From: Loxodes magnus
Lineage: Eukaryota; Ciliophora; Karyorelictea; Loxodida; Loxodidae
DNA: 64,000 nucleotides
Assembly (NCBI GenBank): GCA_946699065.1
Contig: CAMPDV010000093.1
Coordinates: forward strand, 62,001-126,000
Direction of reading: 5' to 3'
Part shown: piece by piece, positions 50,416 through 62,538 of the stretch
Position numbering within the stretch: position 1 is the stretch's first letter
Layout of the letters: each line of letters opens with the position of its first letter
The notes under the pieces: generated by a model
Database searches by the model: none
Seen by the model: the letters and a program-made list of their open reading frames with translations, nothing else
What the model was told of the DNA's origin: nothing
Made by a program: the position numbers and the translations under genes

Positions 50416-52269
50416 ATGATAAATATCTTTTAAGAACAAAAATCATAATTTAAGTTTAGCGATTCCAATTAATAGATATATATATGACTTAAGTGCTAAT
50501 GAATACTGATAAAATACTTTTATTTATAGATTTAAAATAATTATAAATAATGCTAGCTTACGCTACTTTAGATTTAGAAGGGAAACATAGTTAGCTTATC
50601 AAGCTCTTCCTTAAATCTTTGAATTACATAAATATAAAATTCCTCTAATACCTAAGGTATTAAGTGAGACTTTTTCTCTCTCATCTTTCTGATAACCTTC
50701 AATGTGATTATTAAAACTTATTTAAAATAAATTTAACAAAAAGCAAGTCCATAATCTTATTAGAGAGAAAGAGTTGGAAATTGGAAGTTAAATTAAATTA
50801 ATGTTAGGCACTTTAAGAATTTAAAAGGCTAAAAAACTAAAAAGTATAATCATTGCTAGATTTATTTATTTAAACTTATAATTATAGAATGCCTTGCATG
50901 TTGACAGTCTTTATGCTGAATCCAAGAACAAAAAGAAAAAATAATAATTGAATAAAAGTATAATGAAGATGCTTTAATTTAAAGAAAGATAAAAGAAAAT
51001 AACTTTGATGTAAAAATAATATGAACAAGCGAAATTAAGATTTATAAGAATATTAATTTTATAAGCAAAGTAGTAGGATATTGCTCAAGAAATGAATTTA
51101 ATAGTTTTGAAGAAATTAATAATAAATATAATATGCCAACAAAAAAAAAGGAAATAGCCTTAAATTTCGAAAATAGGCTTTAGAAATCATTTAACAAAAA
51201 TAAAAAGAACGTTTTTTCTATAGAGAAAAAATCAAGGATATCTGCATAACCCTTATAAAATAGATTTGTTAATCCCTATTAAAAAGTTAGAAAAGGTTAT
51301 TCCATACTAAAAATTGGAATACAATCTAAATAAAATAAAATCAGGCAAGATAGAAAATTTTAAATGCCAAAGACTCATTTATATATGGAAAACATTATAA
51401 ATCTATCTCTAAAAATAGATTTTTTCTCCAAACCCTTCAGAATGTATAAAAACCATGCTTCTATAGAGAAAATGAAGATAGAAGCTTATATCTAAAGATA
51501 TAACTATTGAAGCATTGATTAATTTTTTCTCTTATATCTATAAGTTTAGGTTTCTTTCAAAATTACATTCTTAAATTTCATAAATTATAAAAATTTATCA
51601 ATAATTAGCTATTTATAATCTGATGTAAGGTTTAATTTAGAGCTAAAAGAAATTTAATTCAAATGTTTGAAAATAAGAAGAAACAGGTTTAAAATGTGTG
51701 ATTATGAAGAGGAGATTAAGTAAATAGTTAAATATATTAATTATAATTTATTAAATTTTTATAAGGAAATATTAAAAGAATGAGATTAAGTAACTAATAA
51801 AATCTTTTAAATAAATATTATAAGTCAAAAATTTGCTTATGCTGCATAATTTATTTCGCTAAATTTTTAAAGTTCGCTCATATTACAAGATTTTGATAAT
51901 TTGAGCTCGCAATTTTTCTTAATACTGATATTTATTTAGTAGAAATAAGGATCAAAAACTCCTCTTGGTATTTATTTACAAGATGTTCAGATTAGTTTTC
52001 CAAAAAATAAGGAGTATGAGGATTTCAGGAAGTTGTAATGATACAATTTAATAAAAAGAATCAAAAATTATAAGTTCGAATATCAAAAATATAGTAGGAA
52101 GAGAAGAATTTAAGCAGACAAATGAATCTATCTTTTATATTTAATAATTATTCATGCTAGCTAGACTAGAAAATTCTAAGTTGTCTGGTAAATAAAAATA
52201 ATTAATTTAATAAAAGAAATAAATTAAAGGAAAATATCTGATTAAAGCAATAGTAGAGTACAACTATGA
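50416..52269 (+). CDS. Long unrecognised protein, about 617 residues
   Basis: One frame holds its phase from an ATG at 50416 to a TGA at 52267-52269 (618 codons). Well-mixed stretches are SSNTQGIKWDFFSLIFL, INNKYNMPTKKKEIALNFEN, QPLQNRFVNPYQKVRKGYS, KTPLGIYLQDVQISFPKNK and EYEDFRKLQWYNLIKRIKN. An early hydrophobic run (about 50670-50720) could be a membrane segment. A Cys cluster (ECLACWQSLCW) lies near 50890. Around ten Trp are TGA codons. The start is uncertain and could lie up to 130 bp upstream. No known domain; ciliate genomes have large families of such membrane-associated proteins, which is inference only. Confidence 0.5.
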
Positions 52270-52363
52270 AAAATATATCAAAGAGTATTTGAGTTTTTGT
52301 TTATTTAATGATTAAAGAAATTTATTAAATTCATTTTATTTCGAAAATTTTTTAATACAAAAA

Positions 52364-52597
52364 ATGATGGCTTCAAATTATGACTGGCAGCCTAAAAAAA
52401 GAAGCAGAAGTGATAGAAAAAATAATGGTTATCAGAAAAGTTCAAGTGAAAATTCTAAAGATAAACGTTTAAATAGATAGGATTAGATATATTAATAAAA
52501 AATTAAAGAAGAACAAGATTTATTCAAAGAAAAAGATAGAAAATAAAATTTAGAAAGAAGAAAATTAAGGAATCAAAGAACAGATAGAAATAGTTGA
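52364..52597 (+). CDS. Small Arg/Lys-rich protein, 77 residues
   Basis: ATG at 52364 (a second ATG follows directly), TGA at 52595-52597. It encodes MMASNYDWQPKKRSRSDRK, then a Ser/Lys stretch and a charged helical tail with NLERRKLRNQRT. Five Gln are TAA or TAG; the single Trp is TGG. The basic, Ser/Arg-containing composition suggests a nucleic-acid-associated protein, but no domain is visible. It starts 94 bp after the upstream gene's TGA, on the same strand. Confidence 0.55.
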
Positions 52598-52609
52598 TAA
52601 TTGGTGTAT

Positions 52610-53750
52610 CAATCATTATTAGATAAAATGCACTTTTATTTTAGTTTATTTTTGAGTATACTTTGTCTCTTTCTTTTCTCTTTCTTTTTATCTCAATTTT
52701 CTATTTAAATTTTCTATTTTCCAAAACTTTTATATTTTGCATGATAATCTTTATTTTATGAATCATTTTGATAAATCAAAAAGATAAAGAACAATTACAA
52801 TTTTAAATCTAAAATTTACAAGAAATTATAATTAATTTTCATATAATCTGTTAAGTAAGAGGAATATTGGATAGCATGAGAAAGATATTTCTATTCAAAT
52901 TATTTTTGAATTTTATTTTAGCAACTTTGGAAAAATAAAAATTCTTTAAACTACAATTGACTTCCTCGCTGATAATTTCAATACAATTTAATTATATCTT
53001 TCTTTTATGAATTTATCTGATATATTTAGTTTATTCTATTGCCTATTTTTTTAATAAAGCCCTTTCATTCTTTTTTTTAAATCAAAATTCTTTTTATTAA
53101 AATGACTAATAGTTCAACTTTAAGTTTGCTTATAAACCAAAAAAAATGAATTTAAAATTCTATGTTCTATATACAATTAATTATTTTAGAAAAGTAGGTA
53201 TTTATTTCTTATCTTATACATGATAAATTAATAAATATTAATAGATAAACTTCTTTGTTAGCTTAATTTTAATAAATTTCTATATTTCTCTAAGATTTTT
53301 TTATTTTTTTATTTTTAGTCTTTTAGATTTTGTTAATTTGAATGGTATACCTATTTTAATTTAAATTACCCTTATATTTAATTTGTTAAAAAATGATGAT
53401 AGTGCTAAATTTCTTAATAATTATTTTAAATTATGACTTTAGTTATAATTTTGTTTGATTCTTGAATTTTGAAATAATTAAGATAATTTTTTAACAAATC
53501 TTATATTAAAATTATTTGGTTATTTGATCTGATGTAAAGATATAAATTCACGCTATTTTAGCTTAATTTATATTATTATTTTAATTTACCTATCTATTGT
53601 TTATTTAATGCAGACTCTTAATAATTTAATTAGAGTCATAATTATTAAATCCTTTTAGTACTTTAATTAAATTTTCCTACTCTATTACTATGATTTAAAA
53701 GATATATATTCAGATTACTTTTTTAAGAAAATTAATGTTTATTTTGTTAT
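52610..53750. other. AT-rich intergenic DNA
   Basis: Pyrimidine-rich stretches follow the small gene. No supported gene. Confidence 0.4.
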
Positions 53751-53754
53751 TTAA

Positions 53755-54297
53755 ATGAAAATAAGCAATATTAAAGAGTGATATCATTTAGATTTGAATC
53801 TTGTTATTGGATAATATGTACTAGGTCCTGGAGTGTCTTATATAGTCCAAATTTATTTTCTTGGTGTTGTACCTATTCTTGCTGATGGATTTTATTTTTT
53901 TATAAAGTCAGTACTTTTTGCAACGTTATATTTACAAGGGCCTGGCGATTATTTATTGATAGGTATTCCTTCTCTTTAAGATCTACTAAAAGAAGTAGCT
54001 CCTTGTAGTTATTAACCGAAAGTAGACTATAAATAATAAATTTACCAAGTAGTGCATATCATTATTTGAGCCGAAATTAAGGCTTGCGAGAGATCTATTA
54101 ACTTTATTAGGGGTTAAATCTTAGCTTTTAAAGTAGCCTAATCTTGCAGAGATACTCATAACTTCCATAGTACTGAATTATTACTTTTTATTGCTATTAA
54201 ATTATTAATTTTTTGTCATTACTTTACTCGAATTAAGGCTATAGGTAACCGGAGTTTTGCTTCGCATATAACTACTAGAATCTTAAATTTCTTTTGA
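53755..54297 (+). CDS. Short membrane protein, unrecognised
   Basis: ATG at 53755, TGA at 54295-54297, 180 residues. It begins MKISNIKEWYHLDLNLVIG, in which the Trp is TGA. One or two long hydrophobic Gly/Pro-containing segments follow (GPGVSYIVQIYFLGVVPIL and FYFFIKSVLFATLYL), then a soluble stretch with CSYQPKVDYKQQ, a Trp coded by TGA (IIIWAEIKACERS), and a further hydrophobic segment (LLLFIAIKLLIFC). The Gly, Pro, Asp and Val content is far above the surrounding DNA. The frame stays open beyond the TGA as hydrophobic sequence, so this TGA could be Trp and the protein longer. Confidence 0.55.
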
Positions 54298-56910
54298 GTC
54301 TAAATCAATTGTTACTTCTAGCGGCTTTTTCTGAACTTCTTTTTATTACTAAGACAATTTTTAATTGTTAATCTATTTCATTTGCGTTTGTATTTAAGCA
54401 TCAAACAAATCATCAATGATCATACTACTAATTAATTTCAATTAAGACTTCAATTCATTTGCCTACTTAATTTAATTCTCTTACTTTATGTTTTAGGTAT
54501 CTATAAACTTATTTAGTATTTCGGAAAAAAGCTAGAAAATCTTAGAGTAAAATCCCATTTATTCCAGTTTTTCAATTATCTAAGGTAGTTCTAAATAGCA
54601 TTATAGCATATTATTAAGGTTTTGCTTGCTTTATTTAAGTTCCATATTTAGAAGCACAATTTAATTTCATACACTATAAATCCCATATATAGCTTGCTCA
54701 TTACTAACATTTAAATAACTATAATAATACTCTATTTTCACCTAATTACTTAGATAAACTTATACTTAATTTAGAATAAAGGTAATAAAGTTATCTTTTC
54801 TAATTTACAAAATTAGTTAAACTTCTTCGAATATTTCGTAATCACTCGTTTGGCTTAATATAAAAATTGCTTAATCTACATAACTAATAAAAGATATATT
54901 CTAGCTCTTTCTGTTTGCTTTTTTTTCCTTACCTAGTTTTTTAAGCATTAAGATATGATTTTTATAACTAGAACTTTAAAAATAGAGACCATGATAAATA
55001 AAAACTTAGAGATAATTTAAATTTTATTAAAGTGATAAAAATCATGACTAAATTAAGAAAAGATAAATATATAAGTCGGTAAAAGGAAAAGAAAAGCAAA
55101 GCATAATGTAAACTTAAATACCATAAGCTTTATTATTTTTAACCATTTTCTGATTTTTGTTTTATAAGTTATTAAATCACTAAAGCATACACATTTTATC
55201 AAACTTAAAATAAACATTTATTTAGTTATATGAAAAGGATTCAATTCTTATTAATATGCTTTTAATTACTCTATGAAATATATTAGGGAGTTATGCTAAT
55301 TTTCCATTAAGTTAATAGCTAATTCATATATATGAACTAGCTCAGCTTTGATAGATTTTTTATTTATATCGAAAAAAATTTCGCTCGTTCCCTTCTATTA
55401 ATATTCTTTTTCCCTTAATATGCACATAAATCTAAAAATAGGTTTTAGGTTCATTTTATCTTCTGATATTATAAATTTATATTTACCTTAAAAGATAAAA
55501 AGATTATACTTAAATCTCTTGAGCATTGCATAAGTTAAAATTTATTTATCATAGCTATAAAAAAGCTTAATTCCTTTCTTTTAACCAAAATAAAAAGATT
55601 CAATTTTGTTAAATTAGCTTAAGCCAGTCTATTATAAATTTTATTTTCCTATATTTTCATTTTCTTCTATTAATTGGAAGGAATATTTAACCAGTTTCTA
55701 TTATATTTAAATCAGTTAGAATTATTTAATCAAAAGGTATCAAAATATTCTTAAAATTAAAATTCAACTTTTTTAAAAAAGCTTCATAATAGATAATAGA
55801 AGTATTATAATCTAGTCTAATATTCTAGCTAAATTTAATTAACAAGCAGTATAAAGAAACTTAGCTTCAGATATAAATTACTCTAAATATCTATACTCTT
55901 AGAATTTAATTTCATAACTATAGGAATTTTACTTAGAAGTATTAAATTTAAAATAGCTAGCTATTCCAATAATTAAAGGATTTAACTATAGATACACTAA
56001 TTTTTAACTTTGGAAAAGATAAGCTTTAGCTATTTTTATTTAAATATCACCTAATAAATGCTATCTGAGTTTTATCTTATAAATAAACTCTTTAATCCTT
56101 ATTAAGTAACGTGGAATATGCTTAGTTTAGAAGCTAAATATTTTATAAGAAATGAGATAATAAAATATTATAAAAGCATTGTATTTAAATTGAATATACT
56201 AACTTCAATCAATTTAATTATATCACTATTATCTTATTAAGCTTTACTTATATAAATTAAAAGATAAAGCTCATTAACTGCAAACATTCATTTTACTTAT
56301 TTTAGAATGATTTGATGTTTAATTATAAGCATTATTGGATATTTTAATTTTAAAAAAGGAATAATTATTTTATTATACAATGATATCATTTTAATAACTT
56401 AACTGATAAACTATATTAAGATTATAGCCTAAATTATTATGCTTTACTTGATAAAGCTTTTGTTTTCCAAATAAAGCAGGTAATTAAAAGTCTATTTATC
56501 CTAGTCTAGTAGCTATTTCATATAGCTATTTATCTAAATTCTTTTTGTATTATTTTTAGAATCATTTCACAAATTACTATTATAGCGTATCTTATCTTAA
56601 GATAGAAAAGTATACTTCTTATCTCCATCAATCGATTTTAGATAAATTTTGAATCAAAGTAAAAAAAAGCAATTATTTTAATTTAAAACCACAAATATTA
56701 TAATTAATCACCACAGTAACTTGTTTGCTATCTAAATATTTACTAAAATGGCAGATAAAGAATTCAATAATTGCTTGCTTTTTTCATCCGTCACTGTAAT
56801 AATAGTATTGCAACTATTATATTGTAAAAATTTTAAAGTTCTAAATAAAATAATCTACAAAAGCTGCTAATTAAAGCTCCTAATATTTTAGACTTTTATA
56901 ATAAATCGTA
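54298..56910. other. T-rich region, coding not resolved
   Basis: T-rich on the plus strand, so hydrophobic-looking frames arise by chance. It may contain the continuation of the membrane protein. Nothing is firmly supported. Confidence 0.35.
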
Positions 56911-56915
56911 TCAAA

Positions 56916-57227
56916 ATGATTCAAACTTAACTTGAAAGATAGCCAGATAAAAATCCTAAAAATCGATAAGCTAGTGAGAGTATAAGCAAAAGCGATAGCG
57001 ATAGCGATAGCGATAGTAGATAATATTACAGCAAAGTTTAAATTGCAGAAAGTAAATTTTCATCGTGGAGTTAAAGTGTCAACGAAAACTGTAAAAGTTA
57101 TAGTAAATAATCCAAGCTGAGTTTCGACAAATCCAGGAAACTATACAAGGATTTCAAGAAGTCTTAGCTGAAAAACTAAAGGTATAGGAATACCTTTTTA
57201 TCAGGACCTTTGTCTGGCCATTCTTGA
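56916..57227 (+). CDS. Small Ser/Asp-repeat protein, 103 residues
   Basis: ATG at 56916, TGA at 57225-57227, 104 codons in one frame. It begins MIQTQLERQPDKNPKNRQ, then a run of alternating Ser and Asp encoded by tandem AGCGAT units, then a Ser/Lys/Tyr-rich part and the C-terminus FLSGPLSGHS. The serines with acidic neighbours would suit casein-kinase-2 phosphorylation (inference). No Trp is TGA; the only one is TGG. No domain recognised. Confidence 0.6.
56984..57015 (+). repeat. AGCGAT hexanucleotide array
   Basis: Four to five perfect AGCGAT units coding Ser-Asp inside the small gene. In-frame hexamers can expand without breaking the reading frame. Confidence 0.75.
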
Positions 57228-57405
57228 AAATTTTATCTAAAAGTTTATTATTGCCAATTGCATTTATTATATTTCTTTATTCTGATTAATGATTTAAATA
57301 ATTTGAATTAAATAAAATATTTAAATAAAAAATAGCAAGCTATTAGTAATTAATTTAAATAGCTATTTTTAAATAATACAAGTTACATCAATATAGTAGA
57401 TTAAG

Positions 57406-59406
57406 ATGCAATGATATTAATAGACTGAAATTTAAACAAATGTATTGAATAATTAATACTTATTAGTTATGGTTTTTTATACTTGCTTCAAGCAACTGAT
57501 TCTTAGATGAAATAGATAAATAACATTGAAGGTTTAAAGTAGAAAATTTAAAATTATTTTAAATACAGAAAAAGGTAAAGGAATTAATCATAGGTAAAAC
57601 TTATTATATCTTTGATATATATGAATATTGCTGAAATTGAAATAAATATTAAATTAATAAAATAAAAGATTGATATATCTTTTTAAATCTAGTTATATAT
57701 TGATTGTAAAAGTAAGTATTCAAAAATACTAATCAAACTTAATAATTTAGAATATAAAACTTAGTATTTAGATAAAAGAACCTTAAATTTCTAAGCTATT
57801 ATTAAGGATTTTAAGTATGAAACTTGGAAATTTTTAAAGGTTTTAAACTTAAATATGAAAGGTATTGCTTGATTTATAAAAAATAAAGCTATATAGTTGC
57901 TTTTATTCCATAAAATAGAAAAAGGTATTTTAAATTTCTTTTAATTTAGGTTTAATCAAGTATTTCTCAATGACTTATATTTTCTTTATACTTAATTAAA
58001 GTATCTATATCTACTTCAATCCAAAAAATATCTTAAAAATGCTAAGAATTGAAAATAATTTAGGATGCTCGACTTCTATCAATACAATAAAAAAATTAAA
58101 TGAAGCTTTACTGAGATTTTCATTAGCTTGTTTTAATTAACTTAAGAAACTATAAAACACTAAGAATGTATCTATTTTCTATAGGATTAAAGTAGTATAA
58201 AGTTATAGTTGTATAGCTTTAAATCTAATAGTAGAACTTTTATAAATGAAAGAAATAAAGATTGACAAGTTATCTAATAATACCCATATTTTCTTAAAAC
58301 ATTCTAAATAGCTAGCAGGCTTTATTGCAAAGTAATATTTTCTTAAAGCTCTGTTAGCTTTAAAAAAAGGATAAAAGATTCTTCAGTTATTCAAAATCTT
58401 TCAGATGTAAGCTTGTGAAAGATGTAAATATAGCTAGTTACTGATGATAGATATATTCTGGCTTTTCTCAAATAAATAATACCAAAATATACTAGAAGGG
58501 ATTTATATTAATGATATAGTTGCTATTATAGAAATATAGCTAAATTTAATACTTAAAGCTATGCAATTTATAAGTTTAGGCAATAAACTAATCTAATTCT
58601 AAATTATCTTTTCATAAGATTGAGATTCTTTAGTAAAGTGTTGAAGCAAAGTACTAATTTATTAATCTTGCTTTATTATATTTTCCTCAATCTACGAAAT
58701 TAAAATTATAATAAGCTTAAAAGATTAAAGCTTAATCGAAAAACGCGAAGTATAGAAAAAGTAAGGTATTTAAATGCTCTATTTACTCTTCAGCATTCAG
58801 ATTATAAATAAAATGTTTAAATAATAAATATTAGGTAGATAAAGAAAGCAACTAATGACATTACAGAAAGGATTGAGGTAGTGTTTTTAATTGAATAGAA
58901 TGTTTTATTTAAATAGAGTAGACAATAAAGTTTAATAATAATAGCTTATTTTATAACTTATTGCTGTAAAGTATTTTATTAATAAATAATCACTTCTAAA
59001 ATGAATAGGCTAATTATATGAAATTATTTAAAATTAAAGAGGAATTTAGAAGTAGAAATACTAAAATAAAGTAGATATCTAAAATATTAGATTTAAAAAG
59101 ATTTAAAATACTAAAATATATTAGATAATTAGGTTACTCAGGACAGATGGTAATTAATTAATATTTGATTAATTTAAAATTAATTTAAAACTATAAAAGA
59201 AGATAAATTAGTCCTTATCTAGCAAACTAAAAAGTGATAAAAGAAGATTAAGCTAGAAGATTAATCTAAATTGGAATTCATCAAGTAAAATTATTTTTTT
59301 TTAATATTTGGGATTTTAATTTTTAATTTTAATAATTTATTAGAATAGTAACTATTTATTTCATTATTATTATTAAATTTAGACTTAAAACATTTATAAA
59401 AAATGA
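57406..59406 (+). CDS. Possible long gene, 666 residues, unrecognised
   Basis: An ATG at 57406 and a TGA at 59404-59406 bracket 667 codons in phase. The most protein-like part is about 58260-58740 (QLAGFIAKQYFLKALLALKK, QACERCKYSQLLMIDIF, ILEGIYINDIVAIIEIQ). Many internal TGA codons must be Trp. Other frames of the same DNA are also open, so the span is a hypothesis. It would converge on the minus-strand gene ending at 59461, with 54 bp between them. No family recognised. Confidence 0.3.
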
Positions 59407-59460
59407 TAAATTTAAGTTTATAATCTAAAAGAGAACTTCAAAGCTAATTTTCATTTGACA

Positions 59461-60216
59461 TCACTCTCTCTCAAACTAAAGCATTGCGTGGGACTTCGTT
59501 AGTTAGCCATCTTTATCTCCCAAGATCCATTTTTTTCTGGTTTCTTCTTAAATTCTTATTATATTTTTACATTCTTGATTTTTTAAATTTCTTCTTGTAT
59601 ATTATTTCTATCCTTGTTGGTCAAAAGCAAAAAGGTTCGTCTAATATTTATTTCTTATTAATTATTTCAATTTCAATTTTCTTTTAATATATTTTCAAGC
59701 AATGGTTCTTCAACATATATAGCAACGAATCTTTCTACGATAAAAATTCATCTTTTTACATCTTATTATTATACAGATTAAATTTCCATTGGAAATATTC
59801 TATTACTAGGCTTATGATTTTTAAATTGCTGCTGTTATTATTCTTACCTTTCTAAAATTTGTTTAAATTGATATTAAAATTAAGAGAATTAAAATTAAAC
59901 ATTTAAGGAACCTTATTAAATCATTTATCGGTCTATTCCAATTTAATTACTAATTAAAATTAAATTTTCCGAATGTTTCTTCTATGGCTGGGGATTATAG
60001 GTCTAACTATACAATCAATTTTTCAAGCTTTTTCTATCCTTTATCTTTGTTATTTTAATTTAATCTGTAAATAAATTATTCGTTGCTACTTTGATTATGT
60101 TTAAGCTTCCTAAGATAATTTTTCTTAAGCTTATTAAAGAATTATTCTGTTAGGCTAGATTATTTTTCTTATTTTTTTATAATTGAGCCAAAAGAGGATT
60201 ATTTCTTAGGTGTCAT
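59461..60216 (-). CDS. Probable 251-residue protein, unrecognised
   Basis: ATG at 60216-60214 and TGA at 59463-59461 in one frame (252 codons). N-terminal: MTPKKQSSFGSIIKKQEKQ, then KLEKLIVQLDLQSPAIEETF and a hydrophobic stretch that could be a membrane helix (LKCLILILLILISI). C-terminal: LFAFDQQGQKQYTRRN, RKKWILGDKDGQLTKSHAML. The middle (about 59640-59860) is less convincing and may hold introns. Two Trp are TGA. It starts 47 bp after the stop of the next gene upstream on the same strand. No family recognised. Confidence 0.45.
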
Positions 60217-60263
60217 TCTTATTTATTCATAATATTAATAATTAATTATAGTGATTCCATCTC

Positions 60264-61680
60264 TCAATCAAGCTAATCACTGTGAAATTTATTATTTTTG
60301 TGAAATGTTTCATTTCCAATCTTCTTCCGATCACTTTCTTTTAATATATATCTGGCAGTACTGTGACAAACTTTTTTTAAAAGGTGTCTTGCTTCATTTG
60401 AATTCAATTCCAATTATATCTAAGTTTCTTCTTTGCTGAGCAAGAGCGATATCCGGCAAAAACTAACTCCCTTTGTGCTTTTCCTGAATGTTAACCCTTC
60501 TGTAGTTTAATATAAATTGCAAAAAGATTATCATAATTTTAAATTTTCTTTTTATAGCTTTTGTTTGAAATATCATCAGTATCTTAACTTATCTCCAATC
60601 CCCTGCAATATCTACATTGTTTTTCCTCTTATATAAGAAAGTTATTTCTGCTTGATCTTTAGGTTTTACATCCATCTGATCATTCATAGTTATATTTAAA
60701 GTAATATGTTTTAGATAAACTCTGCGAATTGGTTGAATTTTGTTTCTACTTATTAGATTCTGATCTTTGCTGAGTATTTATTTTCAGTTTTTTATTTCTA
60801 TGTTCTCGACATAAAGTTTGTGATTTTACCTTCAAACTCTTATATTTTTCTTATAAGTTTAAAATTCTCCTATTGCATAATTTTTAATTCTTAAAGTATA
60901 TTTTGCTAATCTTTATTTGATTGGATGGATCCTATTAAGAAGAGACTTTTTGCAAGAAATTTTCCATTTCTAAATATACAATACATAATAAAAGCTTATC
61001 TTATGAATAAAGTACAAATTTAGTTAAGTCAAATAATATTCCATAGTTCTTTTAAAAATCTATCCAAAATTTAACTTTCACTTATCCTTTCAAAACTAAT
61101 CTTAGAAAGACTTTAACTAACCAAAAAGATTAATTTCAAACTGGCTAAAAAGAATTTATTTATAGTTACTCCTTTACAAAGATTCCCTTTTTGGTCAAAT
61201 TATTTCAATTTTAAGCTTTCTATAATAAAAAATTTGAAGAAAATAAAAACTAATAACAAAAGATTAATATTCAACCTCATAATTAGTGCTGGTTAAGGAT
61301 AAATTTTCTTAAATTTAAATTTAAACTAAAAAGTTTATTTACTTCTTTATTTGTCAGAGTGATTTCTTCTAGCTAAAGAGATTGATTTTGAAATTTTCTT
61401 CATTGTACTCTCTCTTTCTCGAATTTCTTTTTAGATTCTTCTTATTCAGTTTTTTTCTAATGTAAATAACTCTCTTCTTCTTTTAAAGAACATTTTTAGC
61501 GATGCTATTTTCTTTATCCTAACGTAGAACACAGAAATGTATATATTGTAAAATTTCTTAAATTCTTTTCAATAGTTAAAAAACTTTAATCATTGAATAT
61601 GATATTTAAATCTTAATTTGGGAAGTTGATGATTCTTTTTTTAATCGTTGAATAAGTGCTTTGTCATAGAAATAATAAAG
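60264..61680 (-). CDS. Probable multi-exon gene, unrecognised
   Basis: The 3' part (about 60500-60264) reads well to a TGA at 60266-60264: LELNSNEARHLLKKVCHSTA, then YILKESDRKKIGNETFHK. Upstream, about 60960-60560 reads well in a different frame (RVWRQNHKLYVENIEIKNW, MNDQMDVKPKDQAEITFLY, DIAGDW). An intron from about 60590 (GTTAAG) to about 60490 (ACATTCAG) would join the two frames; this is inference. A coiled-coil frame also exists over part of it. Exon structure is therefore unresolved, but coding on the minus strand is likely. Confidence 0.4.
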
Positions 61681-61689
61681 CTGAATATA

Positions 61690-62530
61690 ACTACTTTAAA
61701 TATGCTTTTATTTTTTCATCCTTAAACCTTTATTTATTCCCTAACTTTTTAAATTATAATCCTTTAAGATCTTTACATGTTTTCAAGTATGACTAGATAT
61801 AAGTTTAGACTCTAAATCATTCTGGAAACTTGTAAATTATATAATATGTATCTCATATTATTTAGATATTTTAAAACAAGCTAGGAAAATTTATGAAAAA
61901 AGCATATATAACAATTTATATTAAGTAGCACTTTACCTTTTTGAGAAATTACCATTCGATATTTAATAAAGTTTATTTCATAGAATAAAGAAAGATTTCC
62001 AAATAGCAATATAAGATATCTTAATATAAGATTTATAGTTAGCATCACATCATATCCATTTTCTCAATTTCACTTTTAATTTCAATACTCTTATTTCATA
62101 AAAAATAAATATAGCGCTTTTCATTTTTTCATTCTATTTTAAATTATAAAAGCACTAAACAAAAATAAGAAACCAAGCATTCTAAGGAAACTTGAATCAT
62201 GATTGAATTAATAGTTTATCTTAATTATAGCTTACAGTATGATTTCTTAGTGTAAAATTTATCATTAAAATTAGAGGATCTAATTTTCTTAATTTATTCC
62301 TTTTATTATAAGCATTTAGTCTATAACTAACAAATGTGAAGTATGATTTATAAATCCAGCATAGCTTTATTAAACTCTTCTTAATTCTTAGTTCTAATTT
62401 TAAGCTAGATTTTCATCTAGTGGTTATTATAAATAGAAGTCATTCTAAATTATGCTTTAGAATTAAGCCTTTTAAACAAGGGAATTCATAATATTTCCTT
62501 TTTTATTTAATTCTCTAGTAATTAAAAAGA
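61690..62530. other. AT-rich intergenic DNA, upstream of the receptor gene
   Basis: No gene supported. It probably contains divergent promoters for the minus-strand gene to the left and the receptor gene to the right. Confidence 0.4.
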
Positions 62531-62538
62531 AATATAGC

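Noticed and set aside
59461-61680. One continuous minus-strand protein spanning the whole interval
   Set aside because: A first translation seemed continuous, but rechecking showed frame errors. The data fit at least two genes, one ending at 60264 and one starting at 60216, with an intron upstream.
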